From an uncultured Opitutia bacterium (lineage in GTDB: Bacteria; Verrucomicrobiota; Verrucomicrobiia; Opitutales; Opitutaceae), in NCBI GenBank assembly GCA_903877135.1, contig CAIRCN010000085.1, forward strand, positions 1-64,000: a stretch of DNA of 64,000 bases, read 5' to 3'. The notes beneath the pieces are model-generated. The model worked only from the letters and a program-made list of their open reading frames with translations. It was not told the origin of the DNA and did no database searches. Every line of letters starts with the position of its first letter. Within the stretch, counting starts at the first letter, position 1. The translations under genes were made by a program, and so were the position numbers. Below, piece by piece: positions 16,490 to 25,026 of the stretch.

Positions 16490-19400
16490 GCGGGAGAGGA
16501 AGCGGGGGTTGCGATGGCGCCGACGGCCGCGCGCTCTTTGGCGTAGTCACGGGCGATCAGCATATAAACGGCGGGGACGACAAACAAGGTGAACAAAGTT
16601 CCGACCGACATGCCAGTCGCAATGACGATGCCCATGTTGAATCGGCTGGCCGCGCCCGCGCCAGTCGCCACGATCAGCGGCACGACGCCGAACACCATCG
16701 CGGCGGTGGTCATGAGGATCGGGCGGAGGCGCACGGCGGCCGCGTGGTCGATCGCCTCGCGCTTGGTCTTGCCCTCCTCCTGCAGCCGGTTCGCGAATTG
16801 CACGATGAGGATGCCGTGTTTGCTGATGAGGCCGACCAGAGTGATGAAACCGACCTCGGTGTAGATGTTGATCGAGGCCGCGCCGAGGAAGAGAAACACG
16901 AGCGCGCCGACGAGCGTCATGGGCACGCTGCCGAGGAGGATGATGAACGGATCGCGAAAGCTCTCAAACTGCGCCGCCAGCACGAGGAAGATGATGATCG
17001 CGCCGAAGATGAACGCGACCACCAGCGAACTGCCTTCCTGCACATATTGCCGCGACTGCCCGCCGAAATCGACGCTGTAGCCCTGCGGGAGCGTGACCTT
17101 CGCCTGCGTGTTGAAGAAATCGAGCGCCTGGCCGAGCGAGACACCCTGCCGCGGCACGGCGGAAATCGTGGCCGAGTTGAGTTGCTGGAAGTGTTTTAGC
17201 GACTGCGGCTGCACCTTGGATTTTACCGTGGCAAAGGTCGAGAGCGGGACGAGTTTGCCGCCACCGCCGGTGACGTAGTAGTCGCCGAGCTGGTTCGGGT
17301 TGAGGCGAGACAAGCGTTCCACCTGCGGGATGACCTTGTAGCTGTTGCCCTGAATGTTGAAGTAATTGACGTATCCGCCGCCAAGCAGCGAACCGACGTC
17401 TGCCGCAACCTGCTGCATGCTGACGCCGAGATCGGCCGCCTTGTTGCGGTCGATTTCGATGTCGGCGCGCAACTGGTCGAATTTGAGGTCGCTGTCGGCG
17501 AAATAGAACAGGCCGCTCTTCATGGCGCGGAGGACCAGATCGTCCGCGACCTCAGCGATCCGCTCGGGCGCGTCGGTCGAGACGATGACGTATTGCACCG
17601 CCGGGCCGCTGCCGCCGCCGGGAAGCGGCGGGCGCAGGAATGCAAAGGTTTTCAGGCCTGACACGGTGTTGAGCTGCGCGGAGACTTCCGGCAGCAGTTG
17701 CAGCGTGCTCCGCTTGCGCGTGGGATCTCCCCACGGTTTGAAGACCATGCCGTTGATCGCGGTGTTAGTGCCCGAGTAGCCGACGATCTGGAAGACATTC
17801 GCGGCCTCGGGAAAGCTATTGAAGATCTTGGCGTTTTCCTCGGCGTAGCGGGCGGTCTGGTCGATGTTGGCGTTCGGCGCCGCCGTGGACATCGCGATGA
17901 TGATGCCTTGATCTTCGTCGGGGGCGAGTTCGTGCTTCGTCATCGACCAGAACGGATAGATGAGCAGCATCGACACTACCGGGATGACGAGCAGCACGGG
18001 CCAGGTCTGCATGGAGCGGCCGAGGAAGTGTTCGTAGCGCGCGGCCAGCTTTTCGAACGTGGTGTCGAGGAAGTGCGCGAAACCTTTTTTAGTGGTGCTG
18101 TGCTTGAGTAGTTTCGAGCACATCATCGGCGAGAGCGTGAGCGCGACGATGCCGGAGATGATGACGGCGCCCACGAGCGTGAAGGCGAACTCGCGGAAGA
18201 GCGTGCCGGTGAGGCCGCCCTGGAAGCCGATCGGCGCATAGACGGCGGCGAGCGTGATCGTCATGGCGATCACGGGGCCGCCGAGTTCGCGCGCGCCCTG
18301 CAGGCTGGCCGCCATCGGTGAGAGGCCCTCCTCGATATGCCGGTGGATATTTTCGACGACGACGATGGCGTCGTCCACCACGAGGCCGATGGCGAGCACC
18401 ATCGCGAGCAACGTGAGAAGGTTGATGGTGAAGCCCATCACGAGCATCAGGAAGCCCGCGCCGACGAGTGAGAGCGGCATGGCCACCAGTGGGATGATCA
18501 CCGAGCGAATCGAGCCGAGGAAAAGGAAAATCACCACGATCACGATGGCCAAGGCCTCGACGAGCGTGTCAATGACCTCGCTGATGGCACCGTTGATGTA
18601 GGCCGTGGCATCGTAGGGAATGTTGGCGTGCAGGCCGGCCGGCAACTGGGCGACGATTTCGGGAAACACTGCCCGCACGTCGCGGATCACGGTGAGCGCG
18701 TTGGCGTTCGGCAGGACGTTGATGCCAACGAAGGTGGCGTCCTGGCCGCCGTAGTGCACGACACTGTCGTAGCTCTCGGCGCCAAGCACGACGTCGGCGA
18801 CGTCCTTCAGGCGGATAACGGCACCATCCTGTTGGCGGATGACCAACTCCTTGAACTCGTCGGCCGTGTGGAGATCGGTCGCGGCGTTGAGATTGACGGA
18901 GATCATCGAGCCTTTAGTCGCGCCGACGGCGGCGAGGGAGTTGTTGGCCGCGAGCGCGACGCGGACCTGCGCGGGGCTGAGGCCGTAGGCGGCGAGCTTG
19001 TCGGTCTTGAGCCAGATGCGCATGGCAAACGTGCGGCCGCCGAGGATCTGGGCGCTCTGCACGCCATCGACGGCGGCGAGTTTTGGTTGCACCACGCGCG
19101 TTAGGTAGTCGGTGATCTGGTTGGAATCGAGTTCGGTGCTGTAGAAGCTCAGATACATCGATGAGGTGGTCTCGCCGACCTGCACGTCGATCACGGGGTC
19201 GAAGGCGTCAGCGGGAAGCTGGTTGCGCACCTTGTTGACCTTCGAAGTGATTTGAGTGAGCGCGGCGTTGGGGTCGTAGTTGAGCTTCAGGTGGGCCGTG
19301 ATGGTGCTGACGCTCGGCACGCTGCTGGACTCCAGGTAATCGATACCCTCCGCGCTCGCGATCTGCTTCTCGAGCGGCGAGGTGATGAAACCCTGGATGA

Positions 19401-19572
19401 GGTCGGCACTGGCGCCGGTGTAAATGGTGGAGACCGTTACAACCGCGCTGTTGCTGACGGGATACTGGCGCACGTTGAGCAGCGTGAAGGAACGCCAACC
19501 TACGAGCAGAATCAGGAGGCTGACGACCGTGGCCAGCACCGGTCGCTTGATGAAGATGTCCGTGAAATTCAT
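16486..19572 (-). CDS. RND multidrug efflux transporter, HAE1 (AcrB/MexB) type
   Basis: The 1028-residue inner-membrane proton/drug antiporter of the tripartite pump. It begins MNFTDIFIKRPVLATVVSLL, the usual HAE1 start. The proton-relay aspartates are present in TM4 (AIGLVVDDAIVVVENIHR), and the partner lysine is in TM10 (LISKHGILIVQFANRLQ). Two large periplasmic loops lie at about residues 30-335 and 560-860, giving normal family length. It lies 12 bp after the adaptor gene and overlaps tolC. Substrates cannot be predicted. Confidence 0.95.
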   Translation of the reverse strand: MNFTDIFIKRPVLATVVSLLILLVGWRSFTLLNVRQYPVSNSAVVTVSTIYTGASADLIQGFITSPLEKQIASAEGIDYLESSSVPSVSTITAHLKLNYDPNAALTQITSKVNKVRNQLPADAFDPVIDVQVGETTSSMYLSFYSTELDSNQITDYLTRVVQPKLAAVDGVQSAQILGGRTFAMRIWLKTDKLAAYGLSPAQVRVALAANNSLAAVGATKGSMISVNLNAATDLHTADEFKELVIRQQDGAVIRLKDVADVVLGAESYDSVVHYGGQDATFVGINVLPNANALTVIRDVRAVFPEIVAQLPAGLHANIPYDATAYINGAISEVIDTLVEALAIVIVVIFLFLGSIRSVIIPLVAMPLSLVGAGFLMLVMGFTINLLTLLAMVLAIGLVVDDAIVVVENIHRHIEEGLSPMAASLQGARELGGPVIAMTITLAAVYAPIGFQGGLTGTLFREFAFTLVGAVIISGIVALTLSPMMCSKLLKHSTTKKGFAHFLDTTFEKLAARYEHFLGRSMQTWPVLLVIPVVSMLLIYPFWSMTKHELAPDEDQGIIIAMSTAAPNANIDQTARYAEENAKIFNSFPEAANVFQIVGYSGTNTAINGMVFKPWGDPTRKRSTLQLLPEVSAQLNTVSGLKTFAFLRPPLPGGGSGPAVQYVIVSTDAPERIAEVADDLVLRAMKSGLFYFADSDLKFDQLRADIEIDRNKAADLGVSMQQVAADVGSLLGGGYVNYFNIQGNSYKVIPQVERLSRLNPNQLGDYYVTGGGGKLVPLSTFATVKSKVQPQSLKHFQQLNSATISAVPRQGVSLGQALDFFNTQAKVTLPQGYSVDFGGQSRQYVQEGSSLVVAFIFGAIIIFLVLAAQFESFRDPFIILLGSVPMTLVGALVFLFLGAASINIYTEVGFITLVGLISKHGILIVQFANRLQEEGKTKREAIDHAAAVRLRPILMTTAAMVFGVVPLIVATGAGAASRFNMGIVIATGMSVGTLFTLFVVPAVYMLIARDYAKERAAVGAIATPASSPA

Positions 19573-19584
19573 GAGGGCGGCGGC

Positions 19585-20724
19585 TCAGGTATTGGGCAGG
19601 CGGGGCTGCGTGCTGTTGGCCGGGGCGACCGTATTGTTGATCTGGACGGCGGAACCGTTGCGCAGTTTAAGCTGGCCAGAAGTGACCACTTCGTCGCCCG
19701 GGCTCACGCCCTTGAGCACCGCCACCTGGTCGCCGAGCTGGCTGCCGAGCTGGACGAATTGTTGGCGCACCGTCAGCACGGGCTGACCGCTGGCATCCTT
19801 GCCCTTGGATTCGACGATGTAGACCGAGTTGCCGTAAGGGTTGTAGCTGATCGTGGTCTGCGGGAGCGTCACAAACTTGTCCTGCTGCGGCAGCACGACA
19901 TCGACGCCGCCGAACATGCCGGGGCGGATGCGCTCATCAGCGTTGCGCACGGTGGCCTGCACCTGGACGTTGCGGTTGGTGTCGTCGACCTTGGCGTTGA
20001 TGGCGTTGATCGCGCCAGCGAAGACGACCCCGGGATAGGCATCGAGCGTCACCTGCACAGCCTGCCCGACCTTGAGATTGGTCACGTCCTGCTGGGGCAG
20101 GGAAAAATTCACATAGAGCGGGTCCATGGCCTCAAGCGGCACGATCAAAGTGCCGCCCTTGATGAACTGGCCGAGGTTGATCTGGCGGATGCCGGTGCGG
20201 CCCGCGAAAGGCGCGCGGATCGTCTTTTTCGCGATGATCGAGCGGATGGCATCGGCGTTGGCGGCGGTCTGCCGCGCTTGCGCCTCGCCCCCATCGAGGT
20301 CGGCCTGTGAATTGGTGTCCTTCGCGCGCAGTTCCTGCGCGCGTTTCAGGTTGAGGCGGGCGAGATCGGCGCTGGCCTCGGCGCTAGCAAGCTGAGCCAT
20401 CTCGGTGGAGACGTCGAGCTGCACGAGCAGGTCGCCCTTGTTCACGAGCGCCCCTGATTCGAAGGCGATTTTGACCACGGTGCCATCGAGCTCATTGGCG
20501 ATAGTGATGCCCTCCGCCGCAGAGAAACTGCCCACGGCATGGAGCCGGCGCTGCCAGATCTCCTCGGGGGCTTTCATCGAGGAGACGACGGTGGGCGCGG
20601 GTTTTTGTGCCGCCATTTTGGCGATGATGGCACGGATGGTGATGATCTTCCAGGCGGCGATAGCGCCGATCACGAGGATCACGCCGACGGCCATCCCGAT
20701 GGAACGCTTGGCTGTTAGGGTCAT
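19585..20724 (-). CDS. RND efflux periplasmic adaptor, MexA/HlyD family
   Basis: The 379-residue membrane-fusion protein linking the RND pump to TolC. An N-terminal anchor (residues about 7-24) precedes the first half-lipoyl segment (ANELDGTVVKIAFESGALVNKGDLLVQLD region), a coiled-coil hairpin (about 110-165), the second lipoyl half (IRAPFAGRTGIRQINLGQFI) and beta-barrel and membrane-proximal domains. The anchor lacks a lipobox, so it is held by a transmembrane helix rather than lipid. It is 47 bp after marR and 12 bp before the pump gene, in the same operon. Confidence 0.93.
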   Translation of the reverse strand: MTLTAKRSIGMAVGVILVIGAIAAWKIITIRAIIAKMAAQKPAPTVVSSMKAPEEIWQRRLHAVGSFSAAEGITIANELDGTVVKIAFESGALVNKGDLLVQLDVSTEMAQLASAEASADLARLNLKRAQELRAKDTNSQADLDGGEAQARQTAANADAIRSIIAKKTIRAPFAGRTGIRQINLGQFIKGGTLIVPLEAMDPLYVNFSLPQQDVTNLKVGQAVQVTLDAYPGVVFAGAINAINAKVDDTNRNVQVQATVRNADERIRPGMFGGVDVVLPQQDKFVTLPQTTISYNPYGNSVYIVESKGKDASGQPVLTVRQQFVQLGSQLGDQVAVLKGVSPGDEVVTSGQLKLRNGSAVQINNTVAPANSTQPRLPNT

Positions 20725-20771
20725 GGTGGAGAGGATAATTGGAAACGTAGCAGACTTGAAAAGGGTAGGAA

Positions 20772-21347
20772 TCAGGCGTGAACCGCGTGAACGGATGCAA
20801 AGATCGCAGAGTCGGGCAATGGCGGAGCCTCCGCCGCCCGTTGGGTGATCTTGCCGAGCAGTCGCACCATGGTTCGCCGCTCGCCTTCATCGAGTGGCTC
20901 CATCAGCCACGCCATGCGCTGAAAATGGGGCGGCAGAATCTCCCGCAGTAGTTGTTCGCCTTTGGGAGTGAGCCGGACGGACGTCATGCGCCGGTCGTCC
21001 AAATCGGGCGTGCGCGTGACGAGTCCATCGCGTTCCAGCGTGTCGACCAAGCCGGTGATTGTGGCCCGTGTAACACCTGTGCGTTCGGCCAATTCGGCGG
21101 GACTAAGCGTCTGCCCGCCGCCCTGACTTTGCCGGCAGGTGCGCCAGAGCGATATGAGCACGCTGAAGCGGCCCTGCGACATGCTATGGCTCGCCAGATG
21201 CGCCTCCACCACGCGGAACGCCTCGTCGCCGGACCGCAGCAAATGCAGGAATGCCTCTGTCGCCGACGGATCGAGGTCGGGAAACTCGCGCGACGCCTCG
21301 AGAAGGTTCTCGTAGCGCGGTAGGTCGTTCAGCATCAGAAGTGGCAT
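20772..21347 (-). CDS. MarR-family transcriptional regulator of the efflux operon
   Basis: A 191-residue winged-helix repressor. The DNA-binding part reads LSPAELAERTGVTRATITGLVDTLERDGLVTR, followed by the wing DLDDRRMTSVRLTPKGEQLL, both classical MarR features; residues about 1-60 form the dimerisation helices. ATG 21347 is preferred over ATG 21383, because the latter lies inside the operator palindrome and the promoter -10. As first gene of the efflux operon it probably represses itself and hlyD-RND-tolC until a ligand binds. Confidence 0.92.
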   Translation of the reverse strand: MPLLMLNDLPRYENLLEASREFPDLDPSATEAFLHLLRSGDEAFRVVEAHLASHSMSQGRFSVLISLWRTCRQSQGGGQTLSPAELAERTGVTRATITGLVDTLERDGLVTRTPDLDDRRMTSVRLTPKGEQLLREILPPHFQRMAWLMEPLDEGERRTMVRLLGKITQRAAEAPPLPDSAIFASVHAVHA

Positions 21348-21363
21348 GGCAATAAAGTCGTGA

Positions 21364-21387
21364 ATGGTTAGGAACCTAACCATAATA
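21364..21387 (-). promoter_or_regulatory. MarR operator palindrome overlapping the -10
   Basis: Perfect 9-bp arms ATGGTTAGG and CCTAACCAT are separated by two bases (21364-21383). On the minus strand a TATTAT -10-like hexamer (21382-21387) abuts and slightly overlaps the palindrome, so bound repressor would cover the transcription start. It lies 17 bp upstream of the MarR start codon. Confidence 0.75.
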
Positions 21388-21506
21388 GCAAGCGGTCTGA
21401 GCCGATTTTTTGAAAACTCCTGTTTGGCAGCCCAGTAGTCAGTTTTTCTCCCGGTGCATTGCTTTCAGGATGGCAGTCCGCGCTGCACCACGACTACTTT
21501 CGCGCC

Positions 21507-22253
21507 ATGTCCAATTCCGCCGCCCGCGCAGATGGCCGTCGCGCTGATCAACTTCGCGCCGTTACCTTCGAACCGAATATTGCGCCTTACGCCACCGGCT
21601 CCGTGCTGGTCAGCTTCGGCCTCACTCGCGTCATTTGCGCGGCAACGATTGAACCCAACGTCCCAACCTGGATGAAGCAGCAGCGCGTCCCCGGTGGCTG
21701 GCTCACGGCGGAATACTCTATGCTCCCCTACTCGACGCTCGACCGGAAGCCGCGCGAAATCGCCAGAGGCAAGCCCGACGGCCGCAACATCGAGATTCAG
21801 CGCCTAATCGGCCGTTCGCTCCGCGCCGTCATCGACCTGAACAAGCTAGGCCAAAACACCCTCTGGCTTGATTGCGATGTTCTCCAGGCCGATGGTGGCA
21901 CACGCACCGCCTCGATCACTGGAGCCTACCTCGCCGCGCGCCTCGCCGTGCAAAAACTCCTCGACGCGAAAAAAATCGCCGAGAACCCGCTCACCGACTC
22001 CGTCGCCGCAGTCAGCGTGGGAGTCTTTGGCGGCCACGAACTGCTGGACCTGAATTACGTCGAGGACAAGGACGCTGCGGTGGACGCGAACATCGTGATG
22101 ACCGGCCGTGGCCAGTTCGTCGAGGTGCAGGCCAGCGGCGAGGAAACGACGTTCTCCCGCGAGCAGCTCGACAGCCTTATCGCCCTCGCGCAAAACGGAT
22201 TGAAGGAACTGGCCTCGCTGCAGGCAGTTTTCCTCATGAAACATCTGCTCTGA
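21507..22253 (+). CDS. rph: Ribonuclease PH
   Basis: Phosphorolytic 3'-5' exoribonuclease that trims tRNA 3' ends, 248 residues, normal length. Clear motifs are RADGRRADQLRAVTFEPN at the N-terminus, GSVLVSFGLTRVICAATIE, LPYSTLDRKPREIARGKPDGR and DCDVLQADGGTRTASITGAY. The ATG at 21507 begins at the homologous MSNSAARADGRR; sixteen in-frame residues upstream have no support. It stands between the divergent MarR operon and the ACP cluster. Confidence 0.96.
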   Translation: MSNSAARADGRRADQLRAVTFEPNIAPYATGSVLVSFGLTRVICAATIEPNVPTWMKQQRVPGGWLTAEYSMLPYSTLDRKPREIARGKPDGRNIEIQRLIGRSLRAVIDLNKLGQNTLWLDCDVLQADGGTRTASITGAYLAARLAVQKLLDAKKIAENPLTDSVAAVSVGVFGGHELLDLNYVEDKDAAVDANIVMTGRGQFVEVQASGEETTFSREQLDSLIALAQNGLKELASLQAVFLMKHLL

Positions 22254-22298
22254 TTCGCAGCGGTTCCATAATACCGCACCTTGCGGCACAGCCAGCGG

Positions 22299-22327
22299 TT
22301 GACGGAGTGGAAATCCGGCTTTACGTT
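22299..22327 (+). promoter_or_regulatory. Candidate promoter of the ACP-ketosynthase cluster
   Basis: TTGACG (22299-22304) lies 17 bp before TACGTT (22322-22327), about 50 bp upstream of the ACP start. The -35 is strong and the -10 weak (three of six). It is the only promoter-like pair seen in the rph-ACP gap. Confidence 0.4.
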
Positions 22328-22375
22328 TTTCGATGAGCCACACGCTCGTGAAGTTTGCCCCCGCAACTCTCTCTG

Positions 22376-22747
22376 ATGATCACCATCCCCGTAGCAAAAA
22401 AACGCGCCAAGGAAACCCTCGTGGGCTTCCCTCCCCGCGTGACCGCCGCCTACCTCAACGTCGCCGAGACCGGCTCACCCGAGAGCCTCGACATCGCCGT
22501 GCTCGGAGTGCTCCATTTTTACCTGGCCAAAAAACCGGCGGAGCCACTCGACACGCTGCCGGGCACCACCAGGCTGGTTGAGGATCTCGGCTGCGACTCG
22601 CTCACGATGATGGATTCGGTCTTCATGATGGAGAGTCTCTTCGATATCAAAATTAACGACCTCGAACTGAGCCGCCTCGCGACCCTCGACGAATTGCGCG
22701 CCCACCTGCGGCAGTTGGTCAAGGTTGGCGCCGTGCCGGCAACCTGA
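22376..22747 (+). CDS. Acyl carrier protein-like protein with N-terminal extension
   Basis: A 123-residue ACP-type carrier. The phosphopantetheine serine is S75 in EDLGCDSLTMMDSVFMMES, followed by FDIKINDLELSRLATLDELR, the usual helix II-III part. About 40 residues precede the carrier fold (VAKKRAKETLVGFPPRVTAA), longer than the roughly 78-residue fatty-acid-synthase ACP, so this looks like a dedicated carrier. ATG 22376 was chosen over an upstream TTG. The ketosynthase gene follows after 12 bp, implying that it carries that enzyme's acyl substrate. Confidence 0.83.
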   Translation: MITIPVAKKRAKETLVGFPPRVTAAYLNVAETGSPESLDIAVLGVLHFYLAKKPAEPLDTLPGTTRLVEDLGCDSLTMMDSVFMMESLFDIKINDLELSRLATLDELRAHLRQLVKVGAVPAT

Positions 22748-22759
22748 CCGGGCCGCACC

Positions 22760-24031
22760 ATGGTTGCCCCGCGGATCGTCATCTCGGGTCTGGGATTCGT
22801 CACCAGCATTGGCAACGACCGTGCGTCCGTCTCCGCGAGTCTGAGGGAACTCCGCTCGGGAATAGGGAGCTATGATTTTTTCCCCGGCACCGATCTGCCG
22901 GTCAAAGTCGCCGGCACGATCAAGGGCTTTGACACGTCGGCCTTGCAATGGGCCGGGTGGACCTGGCCGGATGGCTACGGCATCAAGCAGGAAATCCTGC
23001 GGGGCATGGCACCGCACGGACTCTACGCCTTGTGCGCAGTCGAGCAGCTGATCGCCGACGGCCGACTTACAACCGACGAACTCGCCAGTGACGAGACCGG
23101 CTTGTTTTGCGGTTCGGCCGGCTCGCCCCGCCTGATGCGGAGTTATCTGAACCAGATCCACGACTCCCAAGGCTTGCGCGTGCCGCCCATGGGAATCGTG
23201 AGCGCCATCGCCGGCACCCTGAATTTCAATCTCGCGGCCCACCTCGGGGTGCGCGGGGCGGTGGCCGGATTTTCTTCGGCGTGCGCGTCGACGACGCAGG
23301 CACTGGGCTATGCCTTTGATGAAATCCGGCTTGGGCGGCTGCGTCGCGTGCTCGTGGTGGGCGGCGAAGACCTCAACACGGACGCGATTTTCCCCTTCCA
23401 AGGCATGCGCGCCCTCTCACGGAACCCTGACCCGGCACGCGCATCGCGGCCGTTTGACCGGGATCGGGATGGTTTCGTCGGCACCGGCGGCAGTGTCGCG
23501 CTGCTGTTGGAGGACGCGGAAGCGGCGCGCGCCCGCGGAGCCACCATTTACGCGGATATGCTGGGGTGGGGCCAGTCCGCGGACGGGCAAAGCATTGCCG
23601 GTTCGGACCCTGAAGGACGGGGGCTGGTGCGGGCGATGCGCCGCGCCTTGGCAGCGAGCAGCGTGGCCCCGGCGGAAATTAATTATGTGAACGCGCACGC
23701 CACCTCCACCCCGGCGGGCGACGCCTCCGAGGCCCAAGCCCTGCGGGCCGTGTTTACCGAGGTCGGTGCCCATCCCCAAGTCAGCAGCACCAAGGCGCTG
23801 ACGGGGCACGGACTCTCCCTTTCAGGCGTCATGGAGACAGGATTTTGCGCCGTCAGCATCGCAGAGGGTTTCATCCCGGGCGCAGCCAATCTGGAAAATC
23901 CGGATCCGGCCTGCATCGGCCTGAATCTGCCCCGCACGACCCTGCCGGTGGCGCCGCGCACCGTGCTGAAGAACAGCAGCGGCTTCGGCGGCTGCAACGT
24001 CTGCGTAGTTCTCCGACGTTGCGATAAATAG
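22760..24031 (+). CDS. Beta-ketoacyl-ACP synthase, FabF/KAS II type
   Basis: A 423-residue condensing enzyme with the full Cys-His-His triad: C175 in SSACASTTQ, H313 in NAHATSTPAGD and H350 in TKALTGHGLSLSG. The C-terminal glycine-rich NSSGFGGCNVCVV motif is also present. It is probably catalytically active, unlike chain-length factors that lack the cysteine. It sits next to its own ACP, away from any fab gene cluster in this window, which suggests specialised acyl-chain synthesis. A perfect hairpin separates it from the next gene. Confidence 0.9.
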   Translation: MVAPRIVISGLGFVTSIGNDRASVSASLRELRSGIGSYDFFPGTDLPVKVAGTIKGFDTSALQWAGWTWPDGYGIKQEILRGMAPHGLYALCAVEQLIADGRLTTDELASDETGLFCGSAGSPRLMRSYLNQIHDSQGLRVPPMGIVSAIAGTLNFNLAAHLGVRGAVAGFSSACASTTQALGYAFDEIRLGRLRRVLVVGGEDLNTDAIFPFQGMRALSRNPDPARASRPFDRDRDGFVGTGGSVALLLEDAEAARARGATIYADMLGWGQSADGQSIAGSDPEGRGLVRAMRRALAASSVAPAEINYVNAHATSTPAGDASEAQALRAVFTEVGAHPQVSSTKALTGHGLSLSGVMETGFCAVSIAEGFIPGAANLENPDPACIGLNLPRTTLPVAPRTVLKNSSGFGGCNVCVVLRRCDK

Positions 24032-24089
24032 GGTTCTGCCATTAATTCTGATTGGCAGGCTGCGCATGGTCATCAACGTTTGGCCATTT

Positions 24090-24119
24090 CTCGATGTCTG
24101 TCCCCCGATGGACATCGAG
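24090..24119. repeat. Perfect 9-bp inverted repeat between ketosynthase and esterase genes
   Basis: CTCGATGTC (24090-24098) and GACATCGAG (24111-24119) frame a 12-base loop in the only sizeable gap (101 bp) of the cluster. No T run follows, so it is more likely a regulator-binding site, attenuator or RNA-processing hairpin than a terminator. Confidence 0.6.
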
Positions 24120-24132
24120 GCCAGTCACATAC

Positions 24133-25026
24133 ATGTCTGTTAAGTTCGCCCTTCACACCTCCGTCAGCGCTCCGCTTCAAATGCCAGACCAAGGCATATT
24201 CATGCCCGGACGCAATGGCCGGGCCGTGGTGCTGATCCATGGGCTGACGGGAACCCCCAACGAAATGCGGTTTATCGCCTGGTTCCTCAACACCCACGGC
24301 TACACGGTGTCGTGCCCCCGGCTGGCGAATCACGGCCAGCCGCTGGATATTCTGAAGTCCACGCACTGGGAGGATTTTTATGGCAGCGTGCGGCAGGCCT
24401 ACCAAGCCCTGCGCGCTGATCACAGTCACATTTACGCCAGCGGCCTGTCGATGGGGGCGCTGCTGGCGCTCCTGCTGGCGGACGAATTTCAAGGGGCGGT
24501 GGCCGGCGTGAGCTGCCTGTCGCCCACGCTGTTCTACGACGGCTGGAACGTGCCGTGGTATCACTTCTTGCTGCCGCTCGGTTCGCACACGCCGCTGGGC
24601 CATTACGCCTACTTCAAGGAGGAGCCGCCCTACGGGCTCAAGAACGAGCGCCTCCGCGAAAAAGTGCACCAATTCTATAAGAATGCGGACATCCATGCGA
24701 TCCGGGATGTGGAGCGTTTTGGCTACCCCTTTTTCCCGGTGCGCCTGCTCGGCGAACTCCGCCGGCTGGTGAGACACCTGCAGAAGCGCCTCCCGTTCGT
24801 GCATTGTCCCTGCCAGATCATCCAGGCGCGGCACGACGACATGAGCAGCGTGCGCAACGCCCAGTTCATCCACGACCGCGTCGCGTCCACCCGCAAGGAA
24901 ATCGTCTATTTGGAGAACTCCTACCATATCATTACCGCCGATCAGGAGCGCGGGAAAGTCGCGCAGAGCATGCTGGATTTTTTCGCCCACGAAGAGAACC
25001 ATGCCCAAGACCATGCACCTCCCTGA
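24133..25026 (+). CDS. Alpha/beta hydrolase, carboxylesterase/thioesterase-like
   Basis: A 297-residue serine hydrolase without signal peptide. The oxyanion region is VVLIHGLTGTPNEMRF, and the nucleophile elbow is GLSMG with S106. RHDDMSSV and NSYHIITAD supply the likely Asp and His of the triad. It resembles Est30-like carboxylesterases; in this neighbourhood it could release an acyl product from the carrier protein. ATG 24133 fits the homologous start. Its 3' end overlaps the HAD gene by 26 bp. Confidence 0.85.
   Translation: MSVKFALHTSVSAPLQMPDQGIFMPGRNGRAVVLIHGLTGTPNEMRFIAWFLNTHGYTVSCPRLANHGQPLDILKSTHWEDFYGSVRQAYQALRADHSHIYASGLSMGALLALLLADEFQGAVAGVSCLSPTLFYDGWNVPWYHFLLPLGSHTPLGHYAYFKEEPPYGLKNERLREKVHQFYKNADIHAIRDVERFGYPFFPVRLLGELRRLVRHLQKRLPFVHCPCQIIQARHDDMSSVRNAQFIHDRVASTRKEIVYLENSYHIITADQERGKVAQSMLDFFAHEENHAQDHAPP

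Noticed and set aside
21347-21383. Upstream ATG at 21383 as the marR start
   Set aside because: It lies inside the operator palindrome and next to the -10; transcripts starting there would lack it.
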